64,000 bases of DNA from Fodinibius roseus (GTDB lineage: Bacteria; Bacteroidota; Rhodothermia; Balneolales; Balneolaceae): positions 109,987-173,986 of the forward strand of contig NZ_FQUS01000011.1 of assembly GCF_900129315.1 (NCBI RefSeq), read 5' to 3'. The position numbers and the translations under genes are program-made. The notes beneath the pieces were generated by a model. It was not told the origin of the DNA and made no database searches. It worked only from the letters and a program-made list of their open reading frames with translations. Positions within the stretch are counted from its first letter, which is position 1, and the number at the start of each line of letters is the position of its first letter. Shown in pieces: positions 1-8,574 of the stretch.

Positions 1-1
1 G

Positions 2-370
2 CTTCAGGACAGCACGGTTATTGCCGTCCGGGCCAATATCGAGGTTACACAGCGCGGAAGCGACAGCTCTGCCTCTGTTTATCCGCTGTTTTCTATCTAC
101 CAGAAAGATGGCAAGAACTGGTCTTATGCCCCACCCACGGGCATCCCGGGTCACAGCGGTACGGTGCAATTCAGCAGCGTGGACCCGTCAACCGGGAAGG
201 TGGAGCTGACAATCCGGGGAGTCGATAAGGAGGTACAGGAGCAGTGGGTCCTGCTGGTGGCCGAAGAGAAACCGTTTATTTCGATCGTTTGGCTGGGGAC
301 GTTCCTGCTGATGGGCGGCTTTAGCATTTCCATTTTCCGGCACTGGGGAAGGGAGCGAAAAAAAGGGTAG
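2..370 (+). CDS. CcmF-like cytochrome c assembly protein, C-terminal fragment
   Basis: The reading frame is already open at base 2 and ends in TAG, so only the last 122 residues are in the window. They form a periplasmic-looking beta-rich stretch (residues of the type GDxWSYAPPTGIPGHSG, then VELTIRG) followed by a single hydrophobic segment ending WLGTFLLMGGFSIS and a basic tail (RHWGRERKKG). That arrangement, a soluble domain and then a final WLG-type helix with Arg/Lys at the end, is what the C-terminus of CcmF/CcsA-type haem lyases looks like; these proteins attach haem to apocytochrome c at the outer face of the membrane. The family call rests on the tail alone, so it is moderate. The next gene (truA) is 160 bases away and probably separate. 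Confidence 0.6.
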   Translation, partial: LQDSTVIAVRANIEVTQRGSDSSASVYPLFSIYQKDGKNWSYAPPTGIPGHSGTVQFSSVDPSTGKVELTIRGVDKEVQEQWVLLVAEEKPFISIVWLGTFLLMGGFSISIFRHWGRERKKG

Positions 371-533
371 CCGGTATTACCTCACGAATAATTATTGAAT
401 AAGTTATACTCCTTTTAGGAGACAGCAAGTTGCATCAATATTTCCGCCGTCATTTTACCTTCGCCTTGCCGACGAAAAAAATCCTGGCGTGAGAAATGCG
501 GGTTGGGAGATATTATAATTTAATCCTCCGGCT

Positions 534-1265
534 ATGCCGCGCTACAAGCTCTTAATAGAATATGCAGGCACGTCCTACAGCGGCTGGCAGAAACAGCCGA
601 ATGCCGTGACGGTGGAAGAGAAAATTGAAGCGGCGCTCAGACGGGTACTCGGTGAGCCGGTGGACGTGATCGGACAGGGACGCACAGACAGCGGAGTTCA
701 TGCAGAGGGACAAACGGCTCATTTTGATTTTCCCGGAGAGCTCAAAGCTCACCGGCTTCTGTATGCGATGCTGGGGCTGCTGCCCGATGATATTGCCGTT
801 TGGGACATGCAGGCGACCACTCCCGGTTTCCACGCCCGCTTTGATGCCTCGTTCCGCCAGTACCGGTACCAGATTGCCCGCCGTCCCCGCCCGCTTGTGA
901 GAGACACTTCCATTTTGGTACTGCAGGAGCTCGACAGGGAAGCAATGAACTATTGTGCTGAAGTTGTGCGGGGCACCCATAATTTTGACAGCTTCACGAA
1001 GCCGGACAACCAGAATCCGAGTTCCGAATGCAGGGTAAGCCGGTCTGAATTCCTTGAGGAAGGGGAGTTGCTGATCTATCGCATCCGGGCCAACCGGTTT
1101 GTCCGCCACCTGGTGAGGCGCCTGGTGGGTACGATGATCGAGGTCGGCAAAGGGAAGCGCACCGCCGCAGCGTTTGAGGATATGCTTCGCCGCCCCTCCA
1201 AGGCCAAAAATGGGCATGGTGCTCCGGCGAAGGGACTGATTTTGGAAGAAGTGGGATATGAATAA
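534..1265 (+). CDS. truA: tRNA pseudouridine(38-40) synthase TruA
   Basis: 243 residues, normal length for TruA. The catalytic-Asp motif GRTDSGVHA is present near residue 50, preceded by the N-terminal signature YKLLIEYAGTSYSGWQ and followed by the C-terminal FVRHLVRRLVGTMIEVG block that is typical of the family. The enzyme converts uridines 38, 39 and 40 in the anticodon arm of many tRNAs to pseudouridine in the cytoplasm. ATG at 534 is preceded by AT-rich DNA without a strong ribosome site, as usual in this group of bacteria. A long antisense frame covering the gene is a shadow. The gene appears monocistronic. Confidence 0.96.
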   Translation: MPRYKLLIEYAGTSYSGWQKQPNAVTVEEKIEAALRRVLGEPVDVIGQGRTDSGVHAEGQTAHFDFPGELKAHRLLYAMLGLLPDDIAVWDMQATTPGFHARFDASFRQYRYQIARRPRPLVRDTSILVLQELDREAMNYCAEVVRGTHNFDSFTKPDNQNPSSECRVSRSEFLEEGELLIYRIRANRFVRHLVRRLVGTMIEVGKGKRTAAAFEDMLRRPSKAKNGHGAPAKGLILEEVGYE

Positions 1266-1504
1266 CTAAGATACTGGTCCATTTTTTTAATCAGGAAAAA
1301 ATATTGGTCTTATGACATAGCGTTTAAGGTCAAATACAGCGGTTAAAAGGCATTTTGGGATAGCCTATCGTATTAAATACCTGATTTTTTGTATTCTGAA
1401 AATTTGAAGGTTCCTGTCGGTGCTGCAATGTTGAAGATGAATTAAAACTATCACCCAACAGAAAAAAATGTATAACCAAAAAATCACCCGAAAGCACTGA
1501 AAAA

Positions 1505-3310
1505 ATGAAAAGAATAACACAAATCAAATTTTTGGTAGTCACTTTTTTAGTTTTTCCCTTTGCCTTGGTAAATTGCAAAAATAATCCGGGGAATAACCCG
1601 GACAATGCATCGGTTACGGGTGAACTAAAAAAGTGGCATAAAGTAACCTTATCATTCCAGGGCCCATCTCATAGCGAAACTGATGAAAATCCAAACCCTT
1701 ATAAAGATTACAGATTAACGGTCACATTTACCCATAATGGCCAATCTTATAATGTTCCGGGGTATTTTGCTGCCGATGGCGATGCCGGGGAAACAAGCGC
1801 TTCCCAGGGTAATATTTGGCGGGTGCATTTTACTCCCGATGCAGAGGGAACCTGGAAATGGGAGGCCAATTTTGTAAGCGGTGAGCAAATTGCCCTGAAT
1901 ACCCGGAAGGAGGCAGGAAATCCGGTAGAAGGCATCCACGGGCAAACCGGTTCTTTTGAAATTCAACCTACAGATAAATCCGGACAGGATTTCAGGGCCA
2001 GGGGAAATTTGGCCTATACCGGAAAACATTACCTTCAGTTTCAGGAAACAGGTCAATATTATTTTAAGACCGCCAACAATGTCCCGGAGGTATTTTTACA
2101 GTATGACGGATTTGATAATACGACCTCTGACCGGGGTTATCAACCCCATGTTAAGAATTGGAATGAGGGGGATCCCACCTGGCAGGATGGTAAGGGAAAG
2201 GGAATTATCGGTGCCGTAAATTACATGGCCGGACAAGGCGTGAATGAACAATATTTTTTGACTCAAAATAACTATGGAGATGGTAATGAAGCCTTTCCAT
2301 GGACAGGTAAAGACAATTATTACCAATATGACTGTTCCAAACTTGACCAGTGGCAAAGGGTTTTTGATTATATGATGCAAAAAGGGGTGGTAACCCATTT
2401 TGTATTGGGAGAAACGGAAGTTGAGATGTATTTCGAAAAAGTTGAAAATCAATTCCCTTTTGCCGATAGCAGAAAATTGTATTACCGGGAAATGGTGGCA
2501 AGATTTGGCTATCTTAATGGGGTTATCTGGAATATCGGGGAGGAACAAGGCTGGGATCGGTCAGAAAATAATACTTATGGTGCTGCTACGACTACAGAAC
2601 AAAGAAAGCTGTTTGCTGCGTACGTGGATTCATTAGTGTATAAAAATGACATGATTACGTTACATAACGGACCTTCAGGTACCCCGGATGTTTTCTTTGA
2701 TTTAGCAGGATTTGAATCAATAAACGGTTTAAGTTTTCAGGGCAATTACGAACAAGAGGAAAACGGTCACGGGCAGGTTTTAGATCTGTATAAGATGAGT
2801 GAGGCGAATAATCATCCCTGGGTCATTCATTATGATGAACCCTATATGGGGGGCAAGCTTCCTGAATTGGATGTTAGGCGAAAAAAATCATTGTGGGCTT
2901 CTATTACCGCAGGAGCAGCAGGAATTGGTTTTTACAATAATATGGATGTCAGGCTGGAAGATTTCCGGGTATTGGATTCCATTTACCAAACAATGGGACA
3001 TGCACGTGAACTATTCCAGGAACACCTCCCCTTTCATGAAATGCAACCTGCAGATGAACTGGTATCCAAAGGGTGGTGTTTTGCAAAAGAAGGCGACACC
3101 TATTTGATTTATTTAAAAGATGGAGGATCAACCAATGTTAGCTTACCCGATGACAATTCTTATCAGGTGGAATGGTACAACCCCAGGAAAGGGGGAGACT
3201 TATTAAAGGGTAGTATCGAATCAATAAACGGGGAAGGAAGTCACTCTATCGGATCTCCTCCCCGGGATAACAACCGGGATTGGGTATGTTTGGTAATGAA
3301 AAGGGATTAA
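1505..3310 (+). CDS. DUF5060-type lipoprotein, putative glycoside hydrolase-like
   Basis: 601 residues. The N-terminus has a hydrophobic segment ending LVNC, a plausible lipobox, so the protein is probably an outer-membrane or periplasmic lipoprotein. Residues about 40-150 (WHKVTLSFQGP, RLTVTFTHNG, WRVHFTPDAEGTWKW) match the beta-sandwich seen as DUF5060 at the front of some glycoside hydrolases. The middle (residues about 170-480) has TIM-barrel-like features (VTHFVLGE, GVIWNIGEEQGW, HYDEPYMGGK) like the DUF4038/apiosidase-like families. The last ~80 residues (VEWYNPRKGG) resemble the small C-terminal beta domain of those proteins. Substrate unknown, probably plant or algal polysaccharide. 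The gene is visibly AT-richer than its neighbours, uses more AAA/AAT/TTT codons and stands alone, which suggests recent acquisition. Confidence 0.7.
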   Translation: MKRITQIKFLVVTFLVFPFALVNCKNNPGNNPDNASVTGELKKWHKVTLSFQGPSHSETDENPNPYKDYRLTVTFTHNGQSYNVPGYFAADGDAGETSASQGNIWRVHFTPDAEGTWKWEANFVSGEQIALNTRKEAGNPVEGIHGQTGSFEIQPTDKSGQDFRARGNLAYTGKHYLQFQETGQYYFKTANNVPEVFLQYDGFDNTTSDRGYQPHVKNWNEGDPTWQDGKGKGIIGAVNYMAGQGVNEQYFLTQNNYGDGNEAFPWTGKDNYYQYDCSKLDQWQRVFDYMMQKGVVTHFVLGETEVEMYFEKVENQFPFADSRKLYYREMVARFGYLNGVIWNIGEEQGWDRSENNTYGAATTTEQRKLFAAYVDSLVYKNDMITLHNGPSGTPDVFFDLAGFESINGLSFQGNYEQEENGHGQVLDLYKMSEANNHPWVIHYDEPYMGGKLPELDVRRKKSLWASITAGAAGIGFYNNMDVRLEDFRVLDSIYQTMGHARELFQEHLPFHEMQPADELVSKGWCFAKEGDTYLIYLKDGGSTNVSLPDDNSYQVEWYNPRKGGDLLKGSIESINGEGSHSIGSPPRDNNRDWVCLVMKRD

Positions 3311-3453
3311 AAATGGGATTGCAATCCGGGCCGGCTCTGCGAATGCACCCGTTGGGCTTCCTATATCTGCTTTTAAAAATTTTTCTGTAAGGATTTCCTC
3401 CGAAATATATCTTACCTTTAAGTGAAACTATTAAAAATAAAGAGGAACACGTT

Positions 3454-3894
3454 ATGAGCTCACTCAATAAAGCAATGATCATTGGCCGACTGGGCCAGGA
3501 TCCGGATGTACGTTATACGCAATCCAATACCGCTGTAGCAAATCTTTCTGTTGCTACTTCCGAGCGTTATAAAGATAAACAGGGCGAATGGAAAGAGAAT
3601 ACCGAATGGCACCGTGTGGTGGCATGGGGACGGCTGGCAGAAATTTGCCAGGAGTACCTCAAAAAAGGGTCCCAGGTATATATCGAAGGCCCCATTCAAA
3701 CGCGGCAGTGGGAGGACAAAGAAGGCCGAACCCGGTATTCGACCGAAATAAAAGCACTTACGATGACTATGCTCGACAGCAAAGGATCGGACAGTGGCGA
3801 GGCCCCACCCAAGCCGGATAACGCACAGCAGGTATCCAGCAGCGTAGATCTGAACGACAACTTTGATGATATCGACGATGATCTTCCGTTTTAG
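3454..3894 (+). CDS. ssb: Single-stranded DNA-binding protein
   Basis: 146 residues with an OB fold: start [22 protein letters not shown], then [29 protein letters not shown] low-complexity linker follows, then an acidic tip ending DDDLPF, the protein-interaction tail by which SSB recruits repair and replication proteins. ATG at 3454 is preceded by GAGGAACACGTT, a usable ribosome site. A TACCTTTA box at 3413-3420 resembles the -7 element of Bacteroidota promoters (TAnnTTTG), but no clear -33 TTG is visible. It is followed by a terminator and then gldE, an order also known in gliding Bacteroidota. Confidence 0.96.
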   Translation: MSSLNKAMIIGRLGQDPDVRYTQSNTAVANLSVATSERYKDKQGEWKENTEWHRVVAWGRLAEICQEYLKKGSQVYIEGPIQTRQWEDKEGRTRYSTEIKALTMTMLDSKGSDSGEAPPKPDNAQQVSSSVDLNDNFDDIDDDLPF

Positions 3895-3916
3895 TGGGAT
3901 CGGTTCATAAAACCGG

Positions 3917-3951
3917 AAGAGCGGCAGGGTCGAACACCTTGCCGCTCTTTT
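3917..3951 (+). terminator. Rho-independent terminator after ssb
   Basis: AAGAGCGGCAGG is followed by an 8-base loop and CCTTGCCGCTCTTTT. The stem is 11-12 bp with one bulge and a terminal T run, 22 bases after the ssb stop. It separates ssb from gldE. Confidence 0.85.
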
Positions 3952-4012
3952 CATGCTTGCAACACAGCTTTGAAGTGCATAGCTTTAATAAAAAATGAGC
4001 GGCAGCAGGTAA

Positions 4013-5413
4013 TTGGACGAACCGAACAGTTTTTTATTTATTTCTTCTTTTATTTCGCAGGCGGAAGATATCGTTGCGGTGTCTTCGGCGATTGATTCCA
4101 CAGGGCTGATTGTTCAACTGTTGCTCATTGTGGCGGGACTCGTTTTTTCTGCCCTCTTCTCAGGTTCTGAAGTAGCCTTTTTTTCGCTTACCAACCGGGA
4201 AAACCTGCTGCCCGGGGAGGAGGCGGAGCGGTCTTCCGACCAGCTGATTATCCGCATGCTGAATCATCCCCGCCGGCTGCTGGCAACGATCCTGATCGGC
4301 AATACCTTTGCCAACATTATCACGTCGGTTCTGGCAGCGGTGGTCACGGGTTCGATTGTGGCCCACTTCGGATTTTCCCAGTTTTGGGTATATTTTTGGG
4401 AAATCATTATCCTGACCTTCACTATCCTTATCCTCAGTGAGATTACGCCTAAAATTATAGCGATCAACGAACCTCTGAAGAATGCCCGCCGCATCAGCCG
4501 TTTTATCTATGTATTTTATGTGCTGCTTAAACCGCTTTCGAGCATCATTGCCAACAGTACCCTGAATCTCGAGGAACGTCTGCCGAAACCCAACAGCAAA
4601 ATGACTTCCAGGGACATTATGACGATGGCGGAAGTCAGTGAACGGGAGGGATCTATTAAAAGCGACGAGCGGGAAATTATCGAGAATGTGATCGAGTTTG
4701 GCAGTATCAGTGTCCGCGAGATCATGACATCAAGGGTTAATATCGTTGCGGTATCCACCAGTGATTCCCTGGATGAGGTGCTCTCGCTGATCCGGGAGAA
4801 GGGGCTTTCGCGCATGCCTATCTACGAATCGGACCTGGATTCGATCCTCGGCATCATCCATGCCAAGGATGTACTGCCTTATATCAATGCCGATATAGAA
4901 CGCACGACGATCAACTGGCGCACTATTGCCCGAAAGGCGTTGTTTATTCCCGCCACGAAGAAGCTGGATGATCTGCTCCGGGATTTTCAGCAGGAGAAGA
5001 CGCATATCGCCATCGTGGTGGATGAGTACGGTGGTACGGAGGGACTGATTACGCTGGATGATATCCTGGAAGAAATTGTGGGGGATATTTCCGATGAATA
5101 TGACGATGATGAGGAAAAACTTTATACCCGGTTCCGCAGCGGGGGATACCTGTTTGACGCCAAAATTGATCTCGATGACATGGAAGAGATTCTGGGGTGT
5201 GAGCTGACCTCCGAAGAGGATGATTTCGAAACGCTGGGGGGACTGATGTATCACCTGACCGAGCGGATTCCGAATGTGGGGGAGCGGGTGTACTACCGGG
5301 ATATCGAATTTACCATCCACTCGGTATTTAACAACCGGGTGCGAAAGGTGCGCACCAAAGTCCAGGGCAGCCGTTCCCGCCCGTCCGAAGAATCTCCAAA
5401 AACAAAGCAATAG
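4013..5413 (+). CDS. gldE: CNNM/CorC-type membrane protein, GldE-like
   Basis: 466 residues. An N-terminal DUF21 (CNNM) transmembrane domain (helices around residues 25-50, 90-150) has the family hallmark GSEVAFFSL. It is followed by two CBS motifs (IMTSRVNIVAV, ARKALFIPATKKLDDLL) and a C-terminal CorC/HlyC transporter-associated domain (GGLMYHLTERIPNVGERV). In Flavobacterium the homologue GldE is tied to gliding/T9SS function and sits beside ssb, as here; the CNNM family otherwise handles Mg/Co efflux. The only in-frame start near the family N-terminus is TTG at 4013; an upstream ATG at 3995 runs into TAA. No gldD is next to it; murB follows after 16 bases and is probably co-transcribed. Confidence 0.85.
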   Translation: MDEPNSFLFISSFISQAEDIVAVSSAIDSTGLIVQLLLIVAGLVFSALFSGSEVAFFSLTNRENLLPGEEAERSSDQLIIRMLNHPRRLLATILIGNTFANIITSVLAAVVTGSIVAHFGFSQFWVYFWEIIILTFTILILSEITPKIIAINEPLKNARRISRFIYVFYVLLKPLSSIIANSTLNLEERLPKPNSKMTSRDIMTMAEVSEREGSIKSDEREIIENVIEFGSISVREIMTSRVNIVAVSTSDSLDEVLSLIREKGLSRMPIYESDLDSILGIIHAKDVLPYINADIERTTINWRTIARKALFIPATKKLDDLLRDFQQEKTHIAIVVDEYGGTEGLITLDDILEEIVGDISDEYDDDEEKLYTRFRSGGYLFDAKIDLDDMEEILGCELTSEEDDFETLGGLMYHLTERIPNVGERVYYRDIEFTIHSVFNNRVRKVRTKVQGSRSRPSEESPKTKQ

Positions 5414-5429
5414 AAGGTGAATTTTTTAC

Positions 5430-6473
5430 ATGCCACAACCTCATTCTCTTGATGAAATGCTGCAGCATGATGTCGAATTGCTGCCGTTCAACACCCTGGA
5501 TATCGCCGCCCGGGCCCGGTCGTTTGTTTCGGTCCGAACGGTTGACCAGCTTCGGCATCTGCTGCAACATGATGCGGCCCGGTCCGATAACCTCTTAGTG
5601 CTGGGAGGCGGCAGCAATATCCTGTTTGCCGGCGATTATGATGGCCTCGTTTTACACATGGCGATTAAGGGTAAAAGAGTGATCGGGGAGACGGAAGAGC
5701 ATGTATGGCTCGAGACGGGGGGTGGGGAGAACTGGCACCGGACGGTGCGCTATGCGGTGGATCAGGGGTGGGGCGGCATCGAGAACCTGTCACTGATTCC
5801 GGGTACGGTGGGAGCGGCGCCCATTCAGAATATCGGGGCCTACGGGGTCGAGCTGGCAGATGTTTTTGAGGAGTTGGAAGCCGTCGAGATTAACTCTGCC
5901 GAGATTCATTCCTTTGACAAGGAGCAGTGCCGGTTCGGTTATCGGGACAGTATTTTCAAGGGCGTGCTCAAAGGACAGTATGTTATCAGCAAGGTGGTCT
6001 TAAAGCTGGATAAGCAGCCCCGCCCGAATACCTCTTACGGGGCCCTTCAGTCAGCGCTCGATCAGCGGGATATCGAGCATCCCACCATCCGGGATATCAG
6101 CGATATTGTCATTGATATCCGCAACAGCAAGCTTCCCGATCCCGATACGCTCGGCAATGCCGGCAGCTTTTTTAAAAACCCGGTCATTGACAACGAAAAA
6201 TTTGACCGGCTGAAGGCATCGTACCCCGGGATGCCCGGCTACCCGATCGACGACCAGACCACAAAGGTCCCGGCCGGCTGGCTGATTGAGGAGACGGGCT
6301 GGAAGGGAAAAGTGGTAGGAAATACCGGCACTTACCGGCAGCAGGCGCTGGTGATCGTCAATCACGGCGGAGCCACCGCTGATGAGATATTGGATCTCGC
6401 CCGGAAAATTCAGCAAACGGTCGGAGAGCAGTTCGACATCGATCTGGTCCCGGAGGTAAATATCATCGGCTGA
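5430..6473 (+). CDS. murB: UDP-N-acetylenolpyruvoylglucosamine reductase MurB
   Basis: 347 residues, the length of the type I (E. coli-like) MurB. FAD-binding motif GGGSNILFAGDYDGLVL is near residue 60, and the substrate-domain blocks IPGTVGAAPIQNIGAYG, CRFGYRDSIFK and GNAGSFFKNPVI are all intact, including the Ser of GSFFKNP that serves as proton donor. The enzyme reduces enolpyruvyl-UDP-GlcNAc to UDP-MurNAc with NADPH in peptidoglycan synthesis. ATG at 5430, 16 bases after gldE; the DUF2779 gene starts 4 bases after its stop, so gldE-murB-DUF2779 look like one transcription unit. Confidence 0.97.
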   Translation: MPQPHSLDEMLQHDVELLPFNTLDIAARARSFVSVRTVDQLRHLLQHDAARSDNLLVLGGGSNILFAGDYDGLVLHMAIKGKRVIGETEEHVWLETGGGENWHRTVRYAVDQGWGGIENLSLIPGTVGAAPIQNIGAYGVELADVFEELEAVEINSAEIHSFDKEQCRFGYRDSIFKGVLKGQYVISKVVLKLDKQPRPNTSYGALQSALDQRDIEHPTIRDISDIVIDIRNSKLPDPDTLGNAGSFFKNPVIDNEKFDRLKASYPGMPGYPIDDQTTKVPAGWLIEETGWKGKVVGNTGTYRQQALVIVNHGGATADEILDLARKIQQTVGEQFDIDLVPEVNIIG

Positions 6474-6477
6474 TATT

Positions 6478-8388
6478 ATGGCAGAAACCTCCGGTACAAC
6501 CCCATACTTTACCAAACACCTGTTCAGAGCGGGACTCCAATGTCCCACTAAGCTCTACTATAAAGCCCGTGGATACCCGGAAGACCGGTCCGCTCTGCCC
6601 TTTCTCATGCATGCCGGTTTCAACAGGAAATTGCTCAAATCGTTGATCCGCTCTGTCTATCCCGCAGGGAAATATATCGATGGAGATACCATTGAAGAGT
6701 CGGCTGCTCGCACCAGGGAGTATTTCGAGGCCAGTGAAATTGTTCTCTTTGACCCCGTATTTACCTGTCGTCAGATGATGGCGAAATTGCCGCTGGTCGT
6801 CAAGAACGGGCAGCAACTGACCGTCTTCCAGGTACAGACCAAGGCGTTTAGCTCGCGGAAACACCAATTGTTGGACCGCAAAGGCGATATTCCCCCGAAA
6901 TGGAGGAAGTACCTGCTCGGCTTTGCCTATCAGCTTTATATTTTGCAGAAAGCATATCCCGGCTGCTCTGTACTCCCGCTCCTGGTGCTCCCGGACAAAG
7001 CGGGCTATGCGCAAACCGATGGGTTGCCGGCGCTGTTAAAGCCGTTTGAGACTCCGGCGGCAACCCCGCCGTCAGTGCCCGGGGAAAACCAGCAGCTGCT
7101 GGCGAAGCTTGACGTGAGGGAACCGGTAAGGCGGGTTCGGGAGGACCCGGGTTTTGCGGAAACGTACCTGCCCAAACCTTCTTTCCCGCAGTCGGTGGAG
7201 TATTTGCGCGAGATCTACCTCCGGGAGCAGAAAGTGGAACCGGAAGTGGGCTACAAGTGCAGGAATTGTGAGTTCAATATCGGGCAGGCCCAACAATCGG
7301 GAGGAGCACAGAGTGGGTTCGGGGAGTGCTGGGAGTCGAAGCAGCCCGGGGAAGGGGGGGACGACCCTGATCATGTGTTTGAGCTGATGGGACCGGGTAC
7401 CCGGCAGCTGATGGAACGGGAAATATTTTACCAGCGTAATATTGACAACGGGGATATTCATTCGGTAGCATCGATTGCCGGGGGGGAGGGACGTATAACG
7501 GAGACCATGCGCCGGGCACTGCAGATACATAAAACGACATCGACGGAGGTGCCCGGGGAGATTATGCGTGCCTCTCTCCGGAAGGAGCTCCGGCGATGGG
7601 AATATCCGCTTCACTTTCTCGACTTCGAGGCCGGGAACTATGCGGTGCCTGTACGCAGGGGACGTCCACCCTATCACCTGGTGGTATTTCAGTTTTCGTG
7701 CCATACCCTCCGGAAAGACGGCCGTTGGCAGCATCACCAGTGGATTGACAGCCCGGGAAACGGTTATCCCAATTATGAACTCGTACGCCGGCTGATGGAG
7801 ATTCCGCATATCAGCAAAGGTACGATTGTACAGTATTCCAACTTTGAGCGCAATGCACTCAAGATCATCCGCCGCGAGCTCAGAGATGAAGCGGAAATGG
7901 TCCCCGACAGCCCGCGGTTGATTCGGTGGATCGAAGATATTATCCGACGGAATGACTCGAACCATCCCCCGTCTCCTTACTTAGCCGATCTCAGCCGGCT
8001 CGTAAAAAATTATTATTATAACAATGAGATGGAAAACTCGCTGAGCATTAAGGATGTCCTGCAGTCGGTGATGACAAGAAGCGATTACCTGGCAAAGGCC
8101 TACAGCAAGCCCTATAACAGCCAAAACTTTGAGGAGATCATCTGGTGGCAGTCCGACAGCTCCGGAAAAGCAAGAAATCCCTATACCATTTTAGAGGAAA
8201 GTGGATCGGGTGCGGTCCGGCGCGGCACGGAAGCAATGTATATTTACGGGAAACTTATTGCCGGCAACATGAGTAAGAAAGAGAAATCAGCGTACCGGAA
8301 ATCGCTGCTGCGCTACTGCGAGCTCGATACGCTGGCGATGGTTATGATTTATCAACATTGGAAGCAAACATTGAATCGATTATATTAG
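6478..8388 (+). CDS. DUF2779 protein, Cas4-like Fe-S nuclease plus DEDD exonuclease-like domain
   Basis: 636 residues. The C-terminal half (from about residue 375: LHFLDFEAGNYAVPVRRGRPPYHLVVFQFSCH) matches the DUF2779 family. Its DFE motif and later YCELDTLAM segment look like a DEDD (DnaQ-like) exonuclease core. The N-terminal half looks like a PD-(D/E)XK nuclease of the Cas4/RecB kind: Cys22 (LQCPTKLYY), a degenerate core FQVQTKAF, then Cys261-x2-Cys264 and Cys284. This is the one-plus-three cysteine spacing that binds an iron-sulfur cluster in Cas4/AddB proteins. DNA or RNA processing is therefore likely; the exact role is unknown. It overlaps no neighbour but begins 4 bases after murB. 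No CRISPR array or cas gene is present in the window. Confidence 0.75.
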   Translation: MAETSGTTPYFTKHLFRAGLQCPTKLYYKARGYPEDRSALPFLMHAGFNRKLLKSLIRSVYPAGKYIDGDTIEESAARTREYFEASEIVLFDPVFTCRQMMAKLPLVVKNGQQLTVFQVQTKAFSSRKHQLLDRKGDIPPKWRKYLLGFAYQLYILQKAYPGCSVLPLLVLPDKAGYAQTDGLPALLKPFETPAATPPSVPGENQQLLAKLDVREPVRRVREDPGFAETYLPKPSFPQSVEYLREIYLREQKVEPEVGYKCRNCEFNIGQAQQSGGAQSGFGECWESKQPGEGGDDPDHVFELMGPGTRQLMEREIFYQRNIDNGDIHSVASIAGGEGRITETMRRALQIHKTTSTEVPGEIMRASLRKELRRWEYPLHFLDFEAGNYAVPVRRGRPPYHLVVFQFSCHTLRKDGRWQHHQWIDSPGNGYPNYELVRRLMEIPHISKGTIVQYSNFERNALKIIRRELRDEAEMVPDSPRLIRWIEDIIRRNDSNHPPSPYLADLSRLVKNYYYNNEMENSLSIKDVLQSVMTRSDYLAKAYSKPYNSQNFEEIIWWQSDSSGKARNPYTILEESGSGAVRRGTEAMYIYGKLIAGNMSKKEKSAYRKSLLRYCELDTLAMVMIYQHWKQTLNRLY

Positions 8389-8428
8389 CTTTATGATAAT
8401 GGTGATCAAAGCTGAAAGTATGTAACTG

Positions 8429-8563
8429 AGTGCTTTGAAAATCAGGATTTTGTACAATACCAGTCCAGGAGCTATTTTAAAGCCGCAGTGTATAGATTAA
8501 ACATGAGAATTTTGAAATCGTGAAAACACAGAGATTGGGTAAAACAACGATTTTGCAAAGACT
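8429..8563 (+). repeat. Dispersed repeat family A, copy 1
   Basis: About 135 bp between the DUF2779 gene and the M48 gene. Left end GCTTTGAAAATCAGGATTTT, right end AACGATTTTGCAAAGACTC; the ends are inverted relative to each other (GCTTTGnAAAA / TTTTGCAAAG). An internal ATTTTAAAGCCGCAGTGTATA block matches the other copies at 16681, 31402, 49311, 51945 and 57326. Confidence 0.75.
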
Positions 8564-8574
8564 CTAACTATTAA

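Noticed and set aside
552..1217. 221-codon frame antisense to truA
   Set aside because: No ribosome site or family resemblance; the truA sense frame is canonical.
1330..1605. 91-codon minus frame overlapping the DUF5060 lipoprotein start
   Set aside because: Hydrophobic shadow of the lipoprotein signal peptide region in AT-rich DNA.
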